Under the pieces are notes generated by a model. It had not been told where the DNA came from, did not search any database, and worked only from the letters and a program-made list of their open reading frames with translations. DNA of 64,000 bases from Osedax fenrisi. Lineage: Eukaryota > Annelida > Polychaeta > Sabellida > Siboglinidae. This document shows positions 1 to 15,640 of this stretch, piece after piece (within the stretch, counting starts at the first letter, position 1; each line of letters starts with the position of its first letter). The position numbers were made by a program, and so were the translations under genes. The DNA lies in assembly GCA_964019155.1 (NCBI GenBank), contig OZ025243.1:42145679-42209678 (forward strand), read 5' to 3'.

Positions 1-1533
1 CTGCTAGATGCTCTTCACCACACGACCCAATTCCTCTATACTTAATAAAAAAACTAGCATCAACTCTGACTTTGACTTACAAAAATATAATTGATGACTC
101 ACTTCTAACAGGAACTATTCCAAATTTACTAAAAAACGCAATAATTACGCCAATAATAAAAAAAACTAATCTTGACTCTTCTGAATTCTCAAATTACAGA
201 CCTATATCTCAACTACCTCTACTAACTAACATTCTTGAAAAAACTGTTTATACTCAACTTTCACACTACTTAACTGAAAATATGTTGCTGGACATACGAC
301 AAAATGCATTCCGTAAACTACGGAATGCATAGTACTACAACTTGCGAATTACATAGTACTACAACTACCGTACTCTCTCTTTTTGACGACTTATATAACT
401 CACTAGACACTGGACAACCAATACAGCTAATACTACTTGACTTATCCTCTGCATTCGACACCCTTAGACATGACATACTGCTAGAAAGACTTAGAAACAT
501 AGGAATTCAAGATGTAACTATGGAATGGTTTTCTAATTTTATTAAAGATAGAAATTATTCCATTAAAATAAGAAATAATTACTCTAAATCATATACCATC
601 GATCACGGTGTTCCTCAAGGTTCAATACTTTCCCCAATTCTCTTCTCTATATATCTTATTCCATTACAAACAATTATGAAACTTTATCCATCTATTACTT
701 ACAACTTATACGCAGACGACATAGAACTACACGCAACGATAACAAACTCTACCCAACTACAAGACTGTTTAAATGAACTACAAAACTGGCTAACAAATAA
801 TAACCTACTACTAAACCACAATAAAACTGAACTATTAAATATAACTAATGACCCAAATACTTACTTCCCTGACATTATTATTAATCAACACAAAATCATT
901 CCCACCAATTCTGTTAAATACTTAGGCGTCAACTTCAATAATAAACTTAATCTAGATAAACATTACAGCTTACTTACTCAATCTACGACTGCACAGCTAT
1001 TCAATATTAAAAAAATACGACCATACTTAAATAGAAATACTACAAAACTACTGACTCAGACTCTCATACTTTCAAGACTACAATACTGCAACTCACTATT
1101 CACAGGAACTGAAAAACTGAAAATAGACAAACTAGACAAAATAATTAACCGCTCAATTAGAAATATATACCGACTACAGAAGACTGACTATACAACTAGC
1201 ATTACTGACTTACGTAAAAAACTTAACTGGCTAAACACTGAAGACTCTATCAACTACAAAATACTTACAATACTTAAAAAGACTATTACTTATAACTTAC
1301 CCTATAATTTACGAAACAAAATAAAACATAAACCAAACACTAGACTTTTACGTAATAACAATTCCACTATACTACACCAACCTATTACCCATTGCATCAA
1401 ATACGAAAGAAGAAAATTCAGCTCTTCATCAACAATTAGATGGAATAAACTACCCCCGCAACTTAGAAATCAAAATATATCAATTAATATCTTTAAAAAG
1501 AAATTAAAAAAATTTCTTATCGACAAACATTGA
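1..1533 (+). pseudogene. CR1/L2/Jockey-like LINE, reverse transcriptase part, 5'-truncated and frameshifted
   Basis: This is the reverse transcriptase (RT) half of a non-LTR retrotransposon, which would copy its own RNA at a nicked target. The reading frame continues from upstream of the window. Positions about 72-300 encode the RT fingers with the motif NYRPISQLP. Positions about 340-1530 encode the palm and thumb: LLDLSSAFD (catalytic Asp, codons ending near 459), GVPQGSILSP, and YADD at 709-720. After the palm comes the usual 'LGV.F' and 'LSRLQYCNSL' thumb/connection region, ending in a TGA at 1531-1533. The frame is broken twice: once near 40-50, and once at 304-355, where a perfect fold-back repeat and a duplicated 15-bp segment interrupt the QNAFRK...HSTTT junction. 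The endonuclease half lies outside the window. The element is inactive as written. Assignment to the CR1/L2/Jockey group rests on motif style only. Confidence 0.9.
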
Positions 1534-2479
<946 letters not shown>

Positions 2480-3188
2480 TACATACTATATATATATATA
2501 TTAAGACTATTAAGATATATAGTTAAATAATATAATACAAATTAATAGTTATATATATATATATATGACTTATCAATATATCAATAACTATAAGTAGTAT
2601 TCATAATGAATAACTATGTATTTAAAATAGGGCATAGTTTAAATAATGAAATTATAACTTATAACTATCTTATATAAACATACCAATATTCCATGACATA
2701 ATTTACTATGTTATAAGAAAGCAACATTACACCATATATATATCTCTAAAATAACAAATTCAATTATATAAAATCTATGCAGAAATATCGATCGAGAGAT
2801 ACAGTTTAGTTGTTGACGTGCTAGAGATAGCATGTGTTTACATGACTAATTAGAAGCGCTTATATTGAATAAATAGATTGATTATATGTATACCTATAGA
2901 GGGCGTATATATACATATAGTACGGAATGTGCTTATTGGCTGTATTACAGCCAATATACCTCATATATCAATGACTTTAAATCATATATATATAATTATA
3001 TATCTGGGCTTTAAATACATAATTGATGTTGTTTATCACATATTAAGTATATTTATCATATAAATACATTGATTACTTATCAATACCTATAAGTAAACAA
3101 TGATAATTCATGCATTTTATGTGTAAATGAATATATTTAAATAATACAAATAATTATTTGTATAATAATTATAATCGATTATAGTATA

Positions 3189-3253
<65 letters not shown>

Positions 3254-4530
3254 AATATATTATAATTTTATAAATCAATCTTTCAAATAAAATCAATATC
3301 AAATATCAATCATTTTTATAAAATAATTGTTTTTCTATTTAAAAAATCAATAATAATGAATCTTTATAATAATCTTACTTTACTTTTTTCGGCTTAGGGA
3401 CCAGATGTGCGTAAGCAATCACCGGTCCAGAATAATCAAATATAGTTTATATCAACTAACATTAATATAATTATTATCATCTGATATTTTAAACATATTC
3501 ATAAGACATTTAATTAATTAATTATTATATATATAATATAGTATATTATATTATATAGAATTAATTATAGAATTATTATATATATGTATATATTCAATTA
3601 CATATATAATTTGTAGTCAACTTAAAAAAATATGGAAATTATACTCAACTATAGATTATAATTAATTTTAATATAATGTTGGTAAATATATATTTGTATA
3701 TGTATATATATATATAATAGTTATATAACAAAACTAAAAATAGTTAATTAGAAAAAAATACATGTTATTTATAATTTAATTATATAATAATATAATTTAA
3801 TAAATCATAAACAAAAATCATAAAATATAATATGTTAAAAATATGACAATATAATACTAAATATTAATTAATTAAATGGCTTAAATAATCTATAATTATT
3901 CTATAAATTAATCAAAATATATTATAAATTAATTAATTATATTAATTTATAGTGCAATTTATTTTTATAATATATTTTTCTACAAAATTATTTATCTCAT
4001 TTTGGTGCTAATAATTTTTTTCTACCTCTAATAATATTTAGAAAGTTATTTACATTTTCCATAACTATAGTTATAGGTATACCTTTACATAAGTATACCT
4101 TTCCACCTTCCATAACACCATGGACCTATTTCTATATTTATATTAAATATTTGTATATATTACAAATAAAATATTTGGGTTAAACAAACTTATAGTTTAG
4201 CATATATGCTAACTATTATATATATATATATATATAGTTGTTACTTATATTTAGTTATATATAACATATATGATAATTATATTATATTTAGTTAAATATA
4301 TATTTTATAAAATTCACAGATTATGGAATATATCAAAATTTTAAAATTCATGATTCAAAATTAATAATAATTATGTAAAAAAAGAGTGTCTTTTTAATGT
4401 CATCAAGTGATTAAATTTATGAAAACATAAACTAATAATATGGTAATTATATTTAAAGTAACACAAGAATAAATACATTTTTATACTGATATTTATTTAT
4501 GTTATTATACATTTTCTAAAGTGAGTGGGG
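2480..4530. other. AT-rich intergenic DNA
   Basis: No gene, RNA gene or clear transposon end is visible. It contains short (TA)n runs (the longest at about 3195-3251) and scattered poly-A/T stretches. Confidence 0.6.
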
Positions 4531-4701
4531 TTAACACAACATTTTTATCTGCATTCTCCAGCATCTGCATTCTTCTAATGCTACTTTACTCGAGCTGCTA
4601 AATGGATGCAATGCAATGGAGTCTCGCTCTTTCTCTAGAATTTCACCAGCCAGATGGAATATACTGCAGTAAATTGAAGTAACCTCGTACTTTTGCGCAT
4701 T
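4531..4701 (-). pseudogene. hAT transposase C-terminal (dimerisation) fragment
   Basis: On the minus strand an open frame runs to a TAA at 4531-4533. It contains the pattern TSI.C...F..AGEIL.KER followed by an acidic, Cys-containing tail. This matches the C-terminal dimerisation signature of hAT superfamily transposases (typically TS.P.ER.FS.AG.I....R). The stretch is visibly richer in G and C than the surrounding DNA. No zinc-finger or RNase-H-fold part is recognisable beside it and no paired terminal repeats were found, so it is a relic. Identification is by motif only. Confidence 0.55.
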
Positions 4702-6460
4702 GTCTCAAAGACTATCTAAATGAACCTATATATTGATCTTGATCGTGATCTTAATTTTATTTATTACTTTGCTATTTTATTTGTATATTCAGTTTGTATT
4801 TGACTGTTTTTGTTTATTTGTTTCGTTTCCACACCAGTGAGGGTAATTGTTTTACCATATTGGTGTTAAAATAAACTATCCAATCTGCAACAATCTGCAA
4901 CTATTTAGCAACATTGAGAAATGTCATCATTGATGTCATTGCTCTATAGTTGTTCGATAATTACCAGTCGTACAAATTAGTATTCTCACCAAACTACCAT
5001 AAAATAGCAAAATATTTTTAATATCTTTAGTAAAATAGGCGTATCAATTAACTGTCAATCACTAATAAAATAATAATTTTTCATTGGTTGCTTGATAAAT
5101 GGAACATTAGCAACTATACAAAAATATTGTAACATAGTTGACCAATTTCAACAATGAAATTGTACGATAGTTGATAATGAAAATTTGTTAGTTCAAATAA
5201 TTAAATAAAAATAAGATAAACATGATAGACACAAACAATGATAATATATATATTTGTAATTAAAATAATGTTTTCTGGAAAGTTTAGTCTTTATTTAATA
5301 TTACATAATATTTTAGAAAAAAATTGAATTTTCCATAACATTAATTATCAATATAATGGATATAGTACTAGACTTATTCTATTATTATTTGTACTATTAA
5401 TCAATTGATTAATTAATAATTAATCAATCAATTAATATATATAAATATAAAATATACAATGCAAAGAGTAAGTTATTTTATATGTTTATAATCAGGTTTT
5501 CCTAATATGCAATGTTATATATATATATATAGGATAATATATATAGCTGGTACATTATTGAATAATGGTTGTATAAATAAATTTATATTGCTATATTGCT
5601 ATATATATATGGGTGATAGAGGTTATACACATGAGAATAGATTCATTAGTATTTACCAGGGTATTTACATTAATCAATATTATACAAATAAGTGATTTAC
5701 ATTGTATATTATACAATAATGAATTATATAATATAAAAGACAAAAGATATAAGACTAATGTAATAATAGCTTTGGGAATATTATTTTTTTATAAAATATA
5801 TTTATTTTGATTTCTATCAAATAAAATAAATTATATATGTAAAATAAATAAATAGCAAGTTTTTGTTGTTAATTATTTTGAATTAAATTGATTATTTTTT
5901 TTTTCAAATCATATATAAATATATATATTTTAATCTAATTTCTAAATAAACTAATTGCATATTTTATTACTATACTGACTGCAATAATAATGTCACCTTT
6001 TATAAGTATGATTGTTTACGTGTGAACATTTTTAAGTGTGAACATTTCTACGTAGATATATGTAGTGTGTCAAAATAGGAAATGTGTAAAATACACCATT
6101 GACATGTTAGGATACCTTTAAATAGGAAGTTAAAAACACTGATAGACAGTTTGTTTACATTTGTAATTATAATTAATGTATTACTATATAATTACTATTT
6201 GCTTAAAATAGAATACCTTTGCCACCTCTTAAATAGGTTACTCCTAAGCTGAGTGATATATAATTGCTTCGTAAAAAACTAGACTCGCACTTCCATCTTG
6301 TAGTAAATCTTTAAAGAATTAAATATGTTTATATTTGAGATAATTATATATATATATATATATAACAAATAAAGAAAAAATAATAATACTATACAAATAA
6401 ATAATATCGACATTGAATTTGTACACCAAATGAACTACCAGACAAACAATAATTACTGCA
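4702..6460. other. AT-rich intergenic DNA
   Basis: No supported gene. The short open frames here are about 60 codons, low in complexity and without recognisable motifs. Small inverted repeats built from TTAATTAA-type words lie near 5400-5440. Confidence 0.5.
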
Positions 6461-6462
6461 CA

Positions 6463-6480
6463 GGACTCCTGTAGGAGTCC
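6463..6480. repeat. short perfect palindrome
   Basis: Eight-base arms GGACTCCT and AGGAGTCC are separated by two bases. It sits at the left edge of a minisatellite whose units contain the related word AAGGACT. Confidence 0.6.
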
Positions 6481-6521
6481 TTATTTGTAACAATCGGCCT
6501 ATCTATTATACATGTAAGCAG

Positions 6522-6705
6522 GGACAAATAAGGACTAAAAAACGAATTTTCTGCATCCTGCTAAGGACGAATAAGGACTAAAAAACGAATTTTCTGCATC
6601 CTGCTAAGGTCGAATAAGGACTGAATAACGGATATTCTGAATACTGGTAAGGATACATAAGGACTGAATAACGGACATTCTGAATACTGGTAAGGATAAA
6701 TAAGG
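6522..6705. repeat. 43-bp minisatellite, about four units
   Basis: Four tandem units begin with AATAAGGACT, continue with AAAACGAATTTTCTG or TAACGGATATTCTG, and end in CTGCTAAGG or CTGGTAAGG. The first two units are almost identical, and the last two form a diverged pair, which suggests stepwise duplication. Partial related words recur near 7270-7310 and 7390-7420. Confidence 0.8.
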
Positions 6706-7530
6706 GTCATATAAAGTATTTTCTATTCCTATATATAATAACCCAGAATTCAACTTACATCAAAAACTTATGTTCAAAATTTAAGTTCAACTTAAGTCAA
6801 TGGTAACTAATTAACTTAAGTTTAACTTAAGTTCTAAACTAAATTCTAAATTCAATAATAATAACATTTTAATATGTACACTTTAATCAATATTCAATTG
6901 CTATATATTCAATATTGAGCAATTAGTTTAACATGATTTCCAATTATATTATCAATATAATTACGATTAAAATTGTAGTTCAATGTGTCAATTTAATGAG
7001 ATTATGATAATTTAGAAAAATATATAGGATTACTTAAATAATTTTAGTTTTTAGAATACAATTTTATTTATCAAAAGCAGTATATTAACTTAAATATACA
7101 AGTAAAATAATAATTAATAATTAATTTGCATAAATAAAAATTAAATCAATATATTAAAATAATTAAAGGTATAATATGTTATTCTTTCTATATTAAAACA
7201 AGTATATATATACTTATTAATAATTAATAAACAGATAAATAAACAGTAACATATTATACTACTGAGCAGGGTATATAAAGGACACAAAAATTAAAGTTCT
7301 GCATAGTTATTTGGTCTACATTTTTAACATTACTCTAGACACCCTTTACAGTAGTATCACAGTACATTTATACTGTTCAGTGTGTTATAAGGATAAATAA
7401 GTATATTAAAACGGAATTTATGCATGCAATTGTTTGTCGGGTATGTTCATACATGATATATATTTATGATATGGTGCTAAGACATGTAAACTATGCATTG
7501 ACTAGTTACTTATATGTGCCTATATGATAT
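6706..7530. other. AT-rich intergenic DNA
   Basis: Nothing gene-like is visible. TTAAGTT-type words recur near 6760-6840, and weak relatives of the neighbouring minisatellite lie near 7270 and 7390. Confidence 0.4.
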
Positions 7531-8010
7531 TAGGCAGTGGTCACTTTTATAAAACTACATTATTTTGGTCAGTAAAACTTGAATATGATCTAGGGTATGA
7601 AGAATATATTTATAATAAAATTGTATACTATAAAAGTTTAGAAAAAGATATCAAAGTGAATACTTCTTTTACTAATAATATGAATTACATCAATTCTAAA
7701 AGGGTGATTTTATGATGGCTTTGAATATTTAATTGCAATTTATACACTCTTTAAATGAATAACAATGATAATATTGTCAGTAATATTATAATAAAATCAA
7801 TGGCACATACTCTATATTTTAATAGAGGCCAAAGTTTACAAAATGACCACTACTGCTAAATCGTGACCCTAATTATATGTATTGAAGTGGTCAATTCCCC
7901 TTGTCGTTGTCAATTAAATCTAAGCGGTCATTTCATGGTTGTGGTCATTTTTTATTACACAATGGCGGTAAATAATGACTAAAGACAGGAACCAAATCTG
8001 TCCACTACTG
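7531..8010. mobile_element. MITE cluster with CAGTRGTGGWCA ends
   Basis: The left end reads TAGGCAGTGGTCACTTTTAT. A matching inverted end lies at 7836-7858 (AAATGACCACTACTGCTAAA), and a second inverted end lies at 7997-8010 (TCTGTCCACTACTGC). The word CAGTGGTC/CAGTAGTGG resembles Tc1/mariner/pogo terminal repeats. Two right ends suggest either two overlapping elements or a duplicated end. No transposase is encoded. Confidence 0.5.
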
Positions 8011-11000
8011 CATATAACTAGTATGCCATATATGTGAGTTATCACTGTATATGTGTGTGGGTATGGTTTCATATATGCTATATATCTCTGATGCATGCAA
8101 AATTACGTATTAACAGGTATATAGATTATATATATATAGATTTTTAATTAAAAATCAATATCATTATTGAATATTCATATCTTCATATACACATGTATAT
8201 ATATAAATGTATATGTATATTTATATAAATTCATGACATAATTAATGTATTACTATCAAATCATATTAAAAAGTTGCCTTCTATTAGCATTAACATATTG
8301 CTACCCAACATTTCCTATGAGATACTTATGATAATAACAACGTATATTCCTATCCATTATGCATCAACATATATAAGTTCCAGGGTATTCTATGCATCTA
8401 AATAATGGTCTTCATGTATTATTATGCTTTCTATGCTAGAATAATACAATCATATTCGAGTTAATTACCGATGTACAAACTGAATAGGCAATATATAAAT
8501 TTGATTTATATCGAAATACAACAATAATTAAAAAATCTATTTATGTAATACTGCTATTATAATGATATTGCATGTTACCTATGCTAATTCTAAACATCTA
8601 TTTAATGATATTAATGTTATTAAATGTTATGTTATTTGATATCATATGATATAATTTATATCTATGATGCAATTTTACAATAACGTTATGGACGTTTTCT
8701 TTTTAGAAAATATTATTTTATGCTTGAATAATTTTATTTTATTTTATTGCATGGTCCAAGATATATATTTGAATAATATAAAAAACACACTCTTATAAAA
8801 TTAATGTTTACAATATGATTATATTAAAATTTTAAGACCCAGTAATTTTAAATCAATACTGCACAAAATGTGTACTCATATATTGAAATTTGTCTAATAC
8901 AAGTTATATTTATTTTGATTAGTATATAATATATTATATTAATCTGAAGAATAAAATGGAATATAAATATTATTCATAATATTATATTTAATTAATTATA
9001 ATAAATTTATTAATTATAATAATTTGTTACTTAAAATAAATATTAATTTCAAACTAAAAATAATATATAAAAAATGTATATATTGATAACATGTTTAATA
9101 TATATTAATTATTAAGGTATTTTACAAATTTTATAAATTAACTGACTCATATGTACCCAAATTAAATACTAAAATTCAATACTAATATGAGAGTTTCGTC
9201 GGAGGCCTTTTATAAAATTGAAATAAATAGTGCTATAAATCATAAAATTCCTCAAAATATAGTATTACCTATAGTTCGGTTAATTTAATAATAACTACAC
9301 GAATTTTGTTCATATGATGCAACCAAAATTATTAAACAATGATATTTCATTAAATTATTATCATATTATTAATTAATGTTATTTTTAAATATTATATTTA
9401 CATAATTTGTGTGTGCATATTTTGATGTTGATCTAAATGCTTTTTATTTTAATATTTCCATTATATTTAAAATAAACAATGGAATGTTGTTATTATTATA
9501 ATGATTATAATCAGTTTATTAATAATAATTATATATTTTAAAAATAAAGACAATATACGAAAATTGTAAAAAGTTATATTATAAGAAAATTCTCAAAAAC
9601 TAAAATATATAGATAATTTTTTTGAAATCCTATAAAGTAAACATATTTTTGCATTTTCATTTTCATTTAAATAAATCGAGTGCTGAATTATTGAATTATA
9701 TGTGCTACTCAATTACGTGGCGGTTCGAGAAGCCTGAGAGAGTTAAAGAGTTAAAATCACAGCGTAATGTGATAATTAACATATATTATTTATAATATGA
9801 ACATAAATAATATAGATAAACATCTTTCAATATAAACTGAATTTATAAATAAATACATATGAATAATATACTTATTATTTATAAAGAAATGTAAAGTTTA
9901 AAATAGGAATGCATTTTTTGTAATACCCAGGTATCTTTGAAATCATTGAAATGTAATTAAATATATCACGGAAAAGTATCTATTTCAGAGTAAAAAAAAG
10001 GTACCATTGCAGATATAGATATCATGTCATTTCTATAGCATAATTTATAAAATATAATATATAAATAAAATAAAATAATAAAAATAAAATAATAAAATTA
10101 TTAAAAAAATGTATGATAATGTAAAGTTATTGATGTCATTATTAATATCTATACATAAATTCATATGTACTAACGAATACCCAGCTCTACATTATATATC
10201 AAACATGTATAATGTAAACCAGAGTATGAATCTAAATTATTTAATCTCAGCTATTCTGGGAAAAGAATATTTACATATGTGCTACTACGAAGCTATATCT
10301 AGGACGACTGCAGGCTCTGTGTATAACACATAATAATCACATAAATATTATTTAATATATACAGCAATAATTGCTTTTAATGAATAGGGCCAGGCAATAT
10401 ATATGTATGTATATGAGTAAACATTCAAAGTATAAATAATATTGCAATATTATACAATTGTGATATTTACAATACATTATATTCATTTATGATATGAATG
10501 CCTATACCAGGATTTCTATATAGATATGAATCTTAAATGTTGTGGTAACAAATTGTTAGAATATTATTAAATATTATTAATATAAAATAAAGATTGTTAG
10601 AAATGTATATATATATATATGTATTTACCATCTAATTTTGCATGTAAACACAAATATCATAATTCATAATAAATTATTATATGTATTTAATATTGGGAAT
10701 GATGTTTATTTCAAATATAGATGTTTACTTCACATATATATGATATATCATATTACACACACACACTTCACATATCACATATCATGATAAATCCAACATA
10801 TGTGGGTGTAATGCATCTGATGATGAATTAAAGTGAAACAATATAGTTTACTTATTCCTTACAATTAATATTAATTCAAGTTATTAAAAAATACTTATAT
10901 TTATTTAGTATACTATAAGATAATAAAAGTTATTCTTGATTTTACAGTAAATTATAAAATGTACACCTGTAAAATGACGTGTCTAACTATTATTCTGATA

Positions 11001-11352
11001 TAATTCATACATTTTAAAATACAATTTACAATAATAATTAGTATATTAAAAAATATATATATTTATAAAACAAGTTTAAATGATTAGTATTTAGTGAAAA
11101 GTATTTATAACTTAACTTATTAACTTATTTATAATTTATAACTTAAGCTGACTCTTTCTTACATGATAGTTCACATATAGGGTTAAAATTAAGTGTATAC
11201 AATAGTGTGATCAATTACACTTGAACTCCATATGTATCAAACAGCAAGTTACAATATTTAACATTAATTGGAGTTCTGTTAGATTATATATTTTAAATAT
11301 AATTAGTTGCATCTATAGATGAAGGTAATATAATGTGAATATGTTATATTAC

Positions 11353-11393
<41 letters not shown>

Positions 11394-11936
11394 AAGAATA
11401 AATTTAAAATCATGAATATATAATATTTTAAAGAATGTCTACTTACTATCTCTACAATGGTTACTTGTTGTATTCCCAAATAGATATATATCATTGGTAT
11501 ATTTAATTATATTTCAATGATTCCAATCTTTGAATCAAGGATATCAGAGATATTGATTTATTGATTTGTGAAATAAAATGCATTCATATTTTTAATTTTA
11601 TATTTTATATAAATATTGTTATCAAAACATACAAATTATTTATAAATTAGGTTTGAATTGAATATTATATATATTAATTTATTTATACTTGTACTTTTAT
11701 TAAGTCTTATATTATTATTGATTATAATATATTATAAAAATCTATTATAGTATATATTATATAGTAAATAAATAAAATTATCACCATCAATATATTGATT
11801 AATAAAAATGTACCCAAATATATATATTTATATATTATTAATAGATATTGGTAAAGTAAAATATCATAATTAAAGTCTGGGTGAATATAAATATAATTTT
11901 GTATTATATATAAATTATTAAAAAAAGTTTTAATTA
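8011..11936. other. AT-rich intergenic DNA
   Basis: No supported genes. A 74-codon open frame at 10109-10333 has no recognisable motif and the base composition of its surroundings, and is probably chance. A (TA)n run lies at about 11356-11390. Confidence 0.5.
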
Positions 11937-12188
11937 AGGGGTTTCACACCAACAAAAAACAACCTGATTTGTATAGCCAGATATTGGGTTATACAAATTA
12001 TTTATTATTTATTCATTTTAAAACATTTACCCGATATCAGGAAGTCAAAGTATATATAAACGCCCATATAAGGCGTGCGTCGACCTGCCAGATATCGGTA
12101 TAGCTTTTCTCACCGAAACTGACCAATTTTTATATTCGACGATGTCTGGGTTTTAAAATCAGGCTGTTATTTTGATGTGAAAGCGCCT
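11937..12188. mobile_element. MITE with TTA target duplication (family AGGGGTTTCACACC)
   Basis: A 252-bp element is flanked on both sides by TTA (11934-11936 and 12189-12191). The left end AGGGGTTTCACACCAAC is matched in inverted orientation by AGGCGCTTTCACATCAA on the right. The similarity continues for roughly 45 bp, including CCTGATTT and CCAGA words. A 3-bp TTA duplication fits PIF/Harbinger-type insertion, but no transposase is present, so the superfamily is inferred. Confidence 0.7.
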
Positions 12189-12191
12189 TTA

Positions 12192-15100
12192 GTAAACTGT
12201 AACAAGTATATTGAAAACATCGTAATGATTTCTTACATGTTTTTAAATTCAATACAGTACACAATATTACCAAAGATTTTCCGAAGGAAAGATATAACAC
12301 TTACGCGAAATCGTGTAATTCGAATTTGTATACAAAATACCCTGGTGCCACCTATAGCGGGTTACTTTTAGGAACTATGTGTTGTTTATAATGTAAATTC
12401 GTATTTAACTATACACTTTTAAAATGTTAAATAATATGTTTTAAATTAATATTTATATGATGACAACTAAGTGTTCATTACTAATATATAACAAACAAAT
12501 ATGATATTTATGTTTTAAATGCTATAAGTATATATTTAGTAAGTAAAAGTTAATTTATATTGCATGTAATTTAATAGAGCAATGAAAACATTGTTGTATG
12601 CAAACAGAGCCGAACCTAAATCTATTTCAGTGATTTCGATACTACTGCTAGCAGCGGTTGGGTATATTACTAAATTACGTTGCATGCATAGGGAGTGTTA
12701 TATCTTTGCTTCGCAAAATCTTTGATATTACTGTATGTTAATACTACACACTTGTTTATGAAATTGTGTTTGTATATTATGGGATAACTTAATTTATATA
12801 TCATTTATATTTATAGTAATAATATATTATTGTATTTAAACTATTATGTAAATTGTTAAATTTTTAATTTGACATTGTAAAAACTGTGATTGACTGTTTG
12901 TTACATTCCAATTTATCAATGATCACTGAAGATATTTCTATTTATATAAATTACTGAACCGGAAAAACAATATAATAGAATTATCCAATTATATAACATT
13001 TATTTAGAGATTTGTTATTATAATTATAGGATCAAATGTAAAGGTATATACTATTGAATTTTCATATAACTTAATTAACTGCATAATATAATACTAATAA
13101 TATTTCCATCATCAATGTGTATGTATGTGTGTATGTGTGATATTCATTAACATAGTATCAACTATATGCCATTTCTATTATTTAATATAAACTAATGTTT
13201 AGGTCACATATAATATTATAATTAAAAATAACTTTTAATAAATATATAAATACCAATATCTAAGCTATTGCTGTAATAAATGTAATAAATAACACTACAT
13301 TTTTTTAATTAAATTTTTAAATTACATTATATTTTATTTTCTATCATTATCTTAGAAACAGTCGTCTATATATTCATATTATAAATAACAAATCTAATAT
13401 GTTTCACATTGTAGATATTTAATTAAAAAATGTGAAAATAAAAATAAATATTAATAAACATTCCGGGTGAACAATGATTGAAGTTATTACAAATGTGTAT
13501 TACGAAGACATAATATGTAGACAGGGTATTATGTATCTCTCTACAATAAAAGCATTTATTTTCAAATATAAAATAGGTTTCATACTCGGAAATACATAGT
13601 TTTCAGTGGTATATTCATTGATCTTTCAATTATTGATCGATCTATGTAAATAAAATATATATTCCCAGACCATACAATAAAGTGTTCCCTTTATAATTTC
13701 AAATAAATATTAGTAATAATACATATACATATAACAATATATAAGTGCTATAAGCCAGACTATACGAAATCACTTCTAGTTACTAACTTTAAGTAATGTA
13801 TATGTAAGTAATGGGCGTATCTTACTGACATACTTTGTGGAATGTATCGCAGGAGAATATGTTTCAAGCGAGTTGTAATGTGACCCAGGGAAAACAATTG
13901 GGATACACGATACTCTGTAATTAGGAATTACACTGAAACAAGGGTCGTATGATATCGTAAGATACGTTTCTTTTGGTTAGATTTCATATAACCAGATGGT
14001 ATTATATTTAAAAAACAGGTACATTTAATTTTGTAATAAGTTTTATATATTATACAATGTGTAATGAGCATAGTGTATACGATAAATATTATATATTCAC
14101 AAACATGTATTACTATAAGTAAATACGCTGTATCCTTATTCTAATCATATTTGTTTAAATTAGAAAAATTTAATTAGAAAAAAAAATGTTTCAAATGTTT
14201 CATATATTCGTAAAAATGTTTCATTGTTTCGAAATATTTTTATTTAAAAAAATGTTTTGATTTCATGTTACATACAATTAATGTTGATGTTTTAATTATT
14301 TAAAAACATAATTATATACGTAAACTTTCTTCCCTAGGGTGTACGCCATTAGGTTTCAGTAATTTGCAGACAATATAGTAAGTAAACGCTATCTATTTCT
14401 GTCAATACTTACTGTAGGAAAAATAAATTACTTTATACTTGTAAATAATATATAATCGTAATTATTTTCAAATAATCATTGTATTTTACTATTATCATTA
14501 CATTTTTAAAATATAATTAACATAACATATAATACAACTACAAAGTAAATACATTTATAAAATAAATTATATTCAAAATGTCTAAATTTATAATATTCTG
14601 GCTCCGTTCAATTTCAATATATTCTATACAGTTTAATTCAAAATATGTTTAATAAAATGTAGGATACTATAGTATACTATATGATACTTACATGAACACC
14701 TTTTTAGATTTATATAAATTTGTAATATGTTTAGAAACAATTTTGTATTGATAACATTTATATATTTGTTATAGATTCAACTGTGGCGAGTTTTATAAGT
14801 TGAGCCGGACTGATACATTATCAAGCATGTTTAAATTATTAACTCAATTTAAATTATTTGACTTTATGAGTTATTTAAAATATTTAAGTATTTGATATTA
14901 GCTGAACAAAAAATCATATTATTTTGATTATATATTAAAATTTAAACATGCTTATTATTTATATTTTAAATATTTAAGGTTTTGAAACCACAACATCCAG
15001 TTTCATTTAAATCACTAATATGTATACATCACCATTAAATAATAATTTTATTATACAACGATTTTTTATAAAGTTTACTTACAAAAATTATGAAATTGAT

Positions 15101-15640
15101 AATATAAAGCTGGCATAATTTTGAAACATTTTGTATATATATTATATTAGTGTAATATTAATTATATTATTTGTTAATTAATTAGATTAATATTCTAGAT
15201 ATATGACCATATTATACTCTATACATTTTGTAAATAACACACATTGAATTAACACACATTTAATTCTGTTTACATTCTAAAGCTAAGATATTTTACAAAT
15301 AAAACATAAATATATACAAATAATCTAAAGCAAGCATGTAATTCAATACCTACACATAAACCATAAACACATCTCATAGTAGTATCACATAGTAACTACA
15401 CATCTGTATACACTATGAACCTTGACCCCGAAGATTAGTATACATCCCTGTAATGGGAAAATATCATCTTAATATGGGATGTCATGTTGTCAATAAACAC
15501 TTACAATGATAGACCACGGTACGATACGTTCACTATAATGTACTAATTATCACTCTTACTTGAATTTCGGATACTTTCAATACCGTTCTATATATATATA
15601 ATTAACGCGCATACATCTACTTATACATCGACTATTAATG
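12192..15640. other. AT-rich intergenic DNA
   Basis: No gene, tRNA-like or transposon signature could be supported. Slightly less AT-rich patches lie near 12600-12680, 13800-13980 and 15400-15550, but no open frame there resembles a known protein. Confidence 0.5.

Noticed and set aside
10109..10333. 74-codon open frame in AT-rich DNA
   Set aside because: No recognisable motif, AT-rich like its surroundings, and no splice context. Probably chance.
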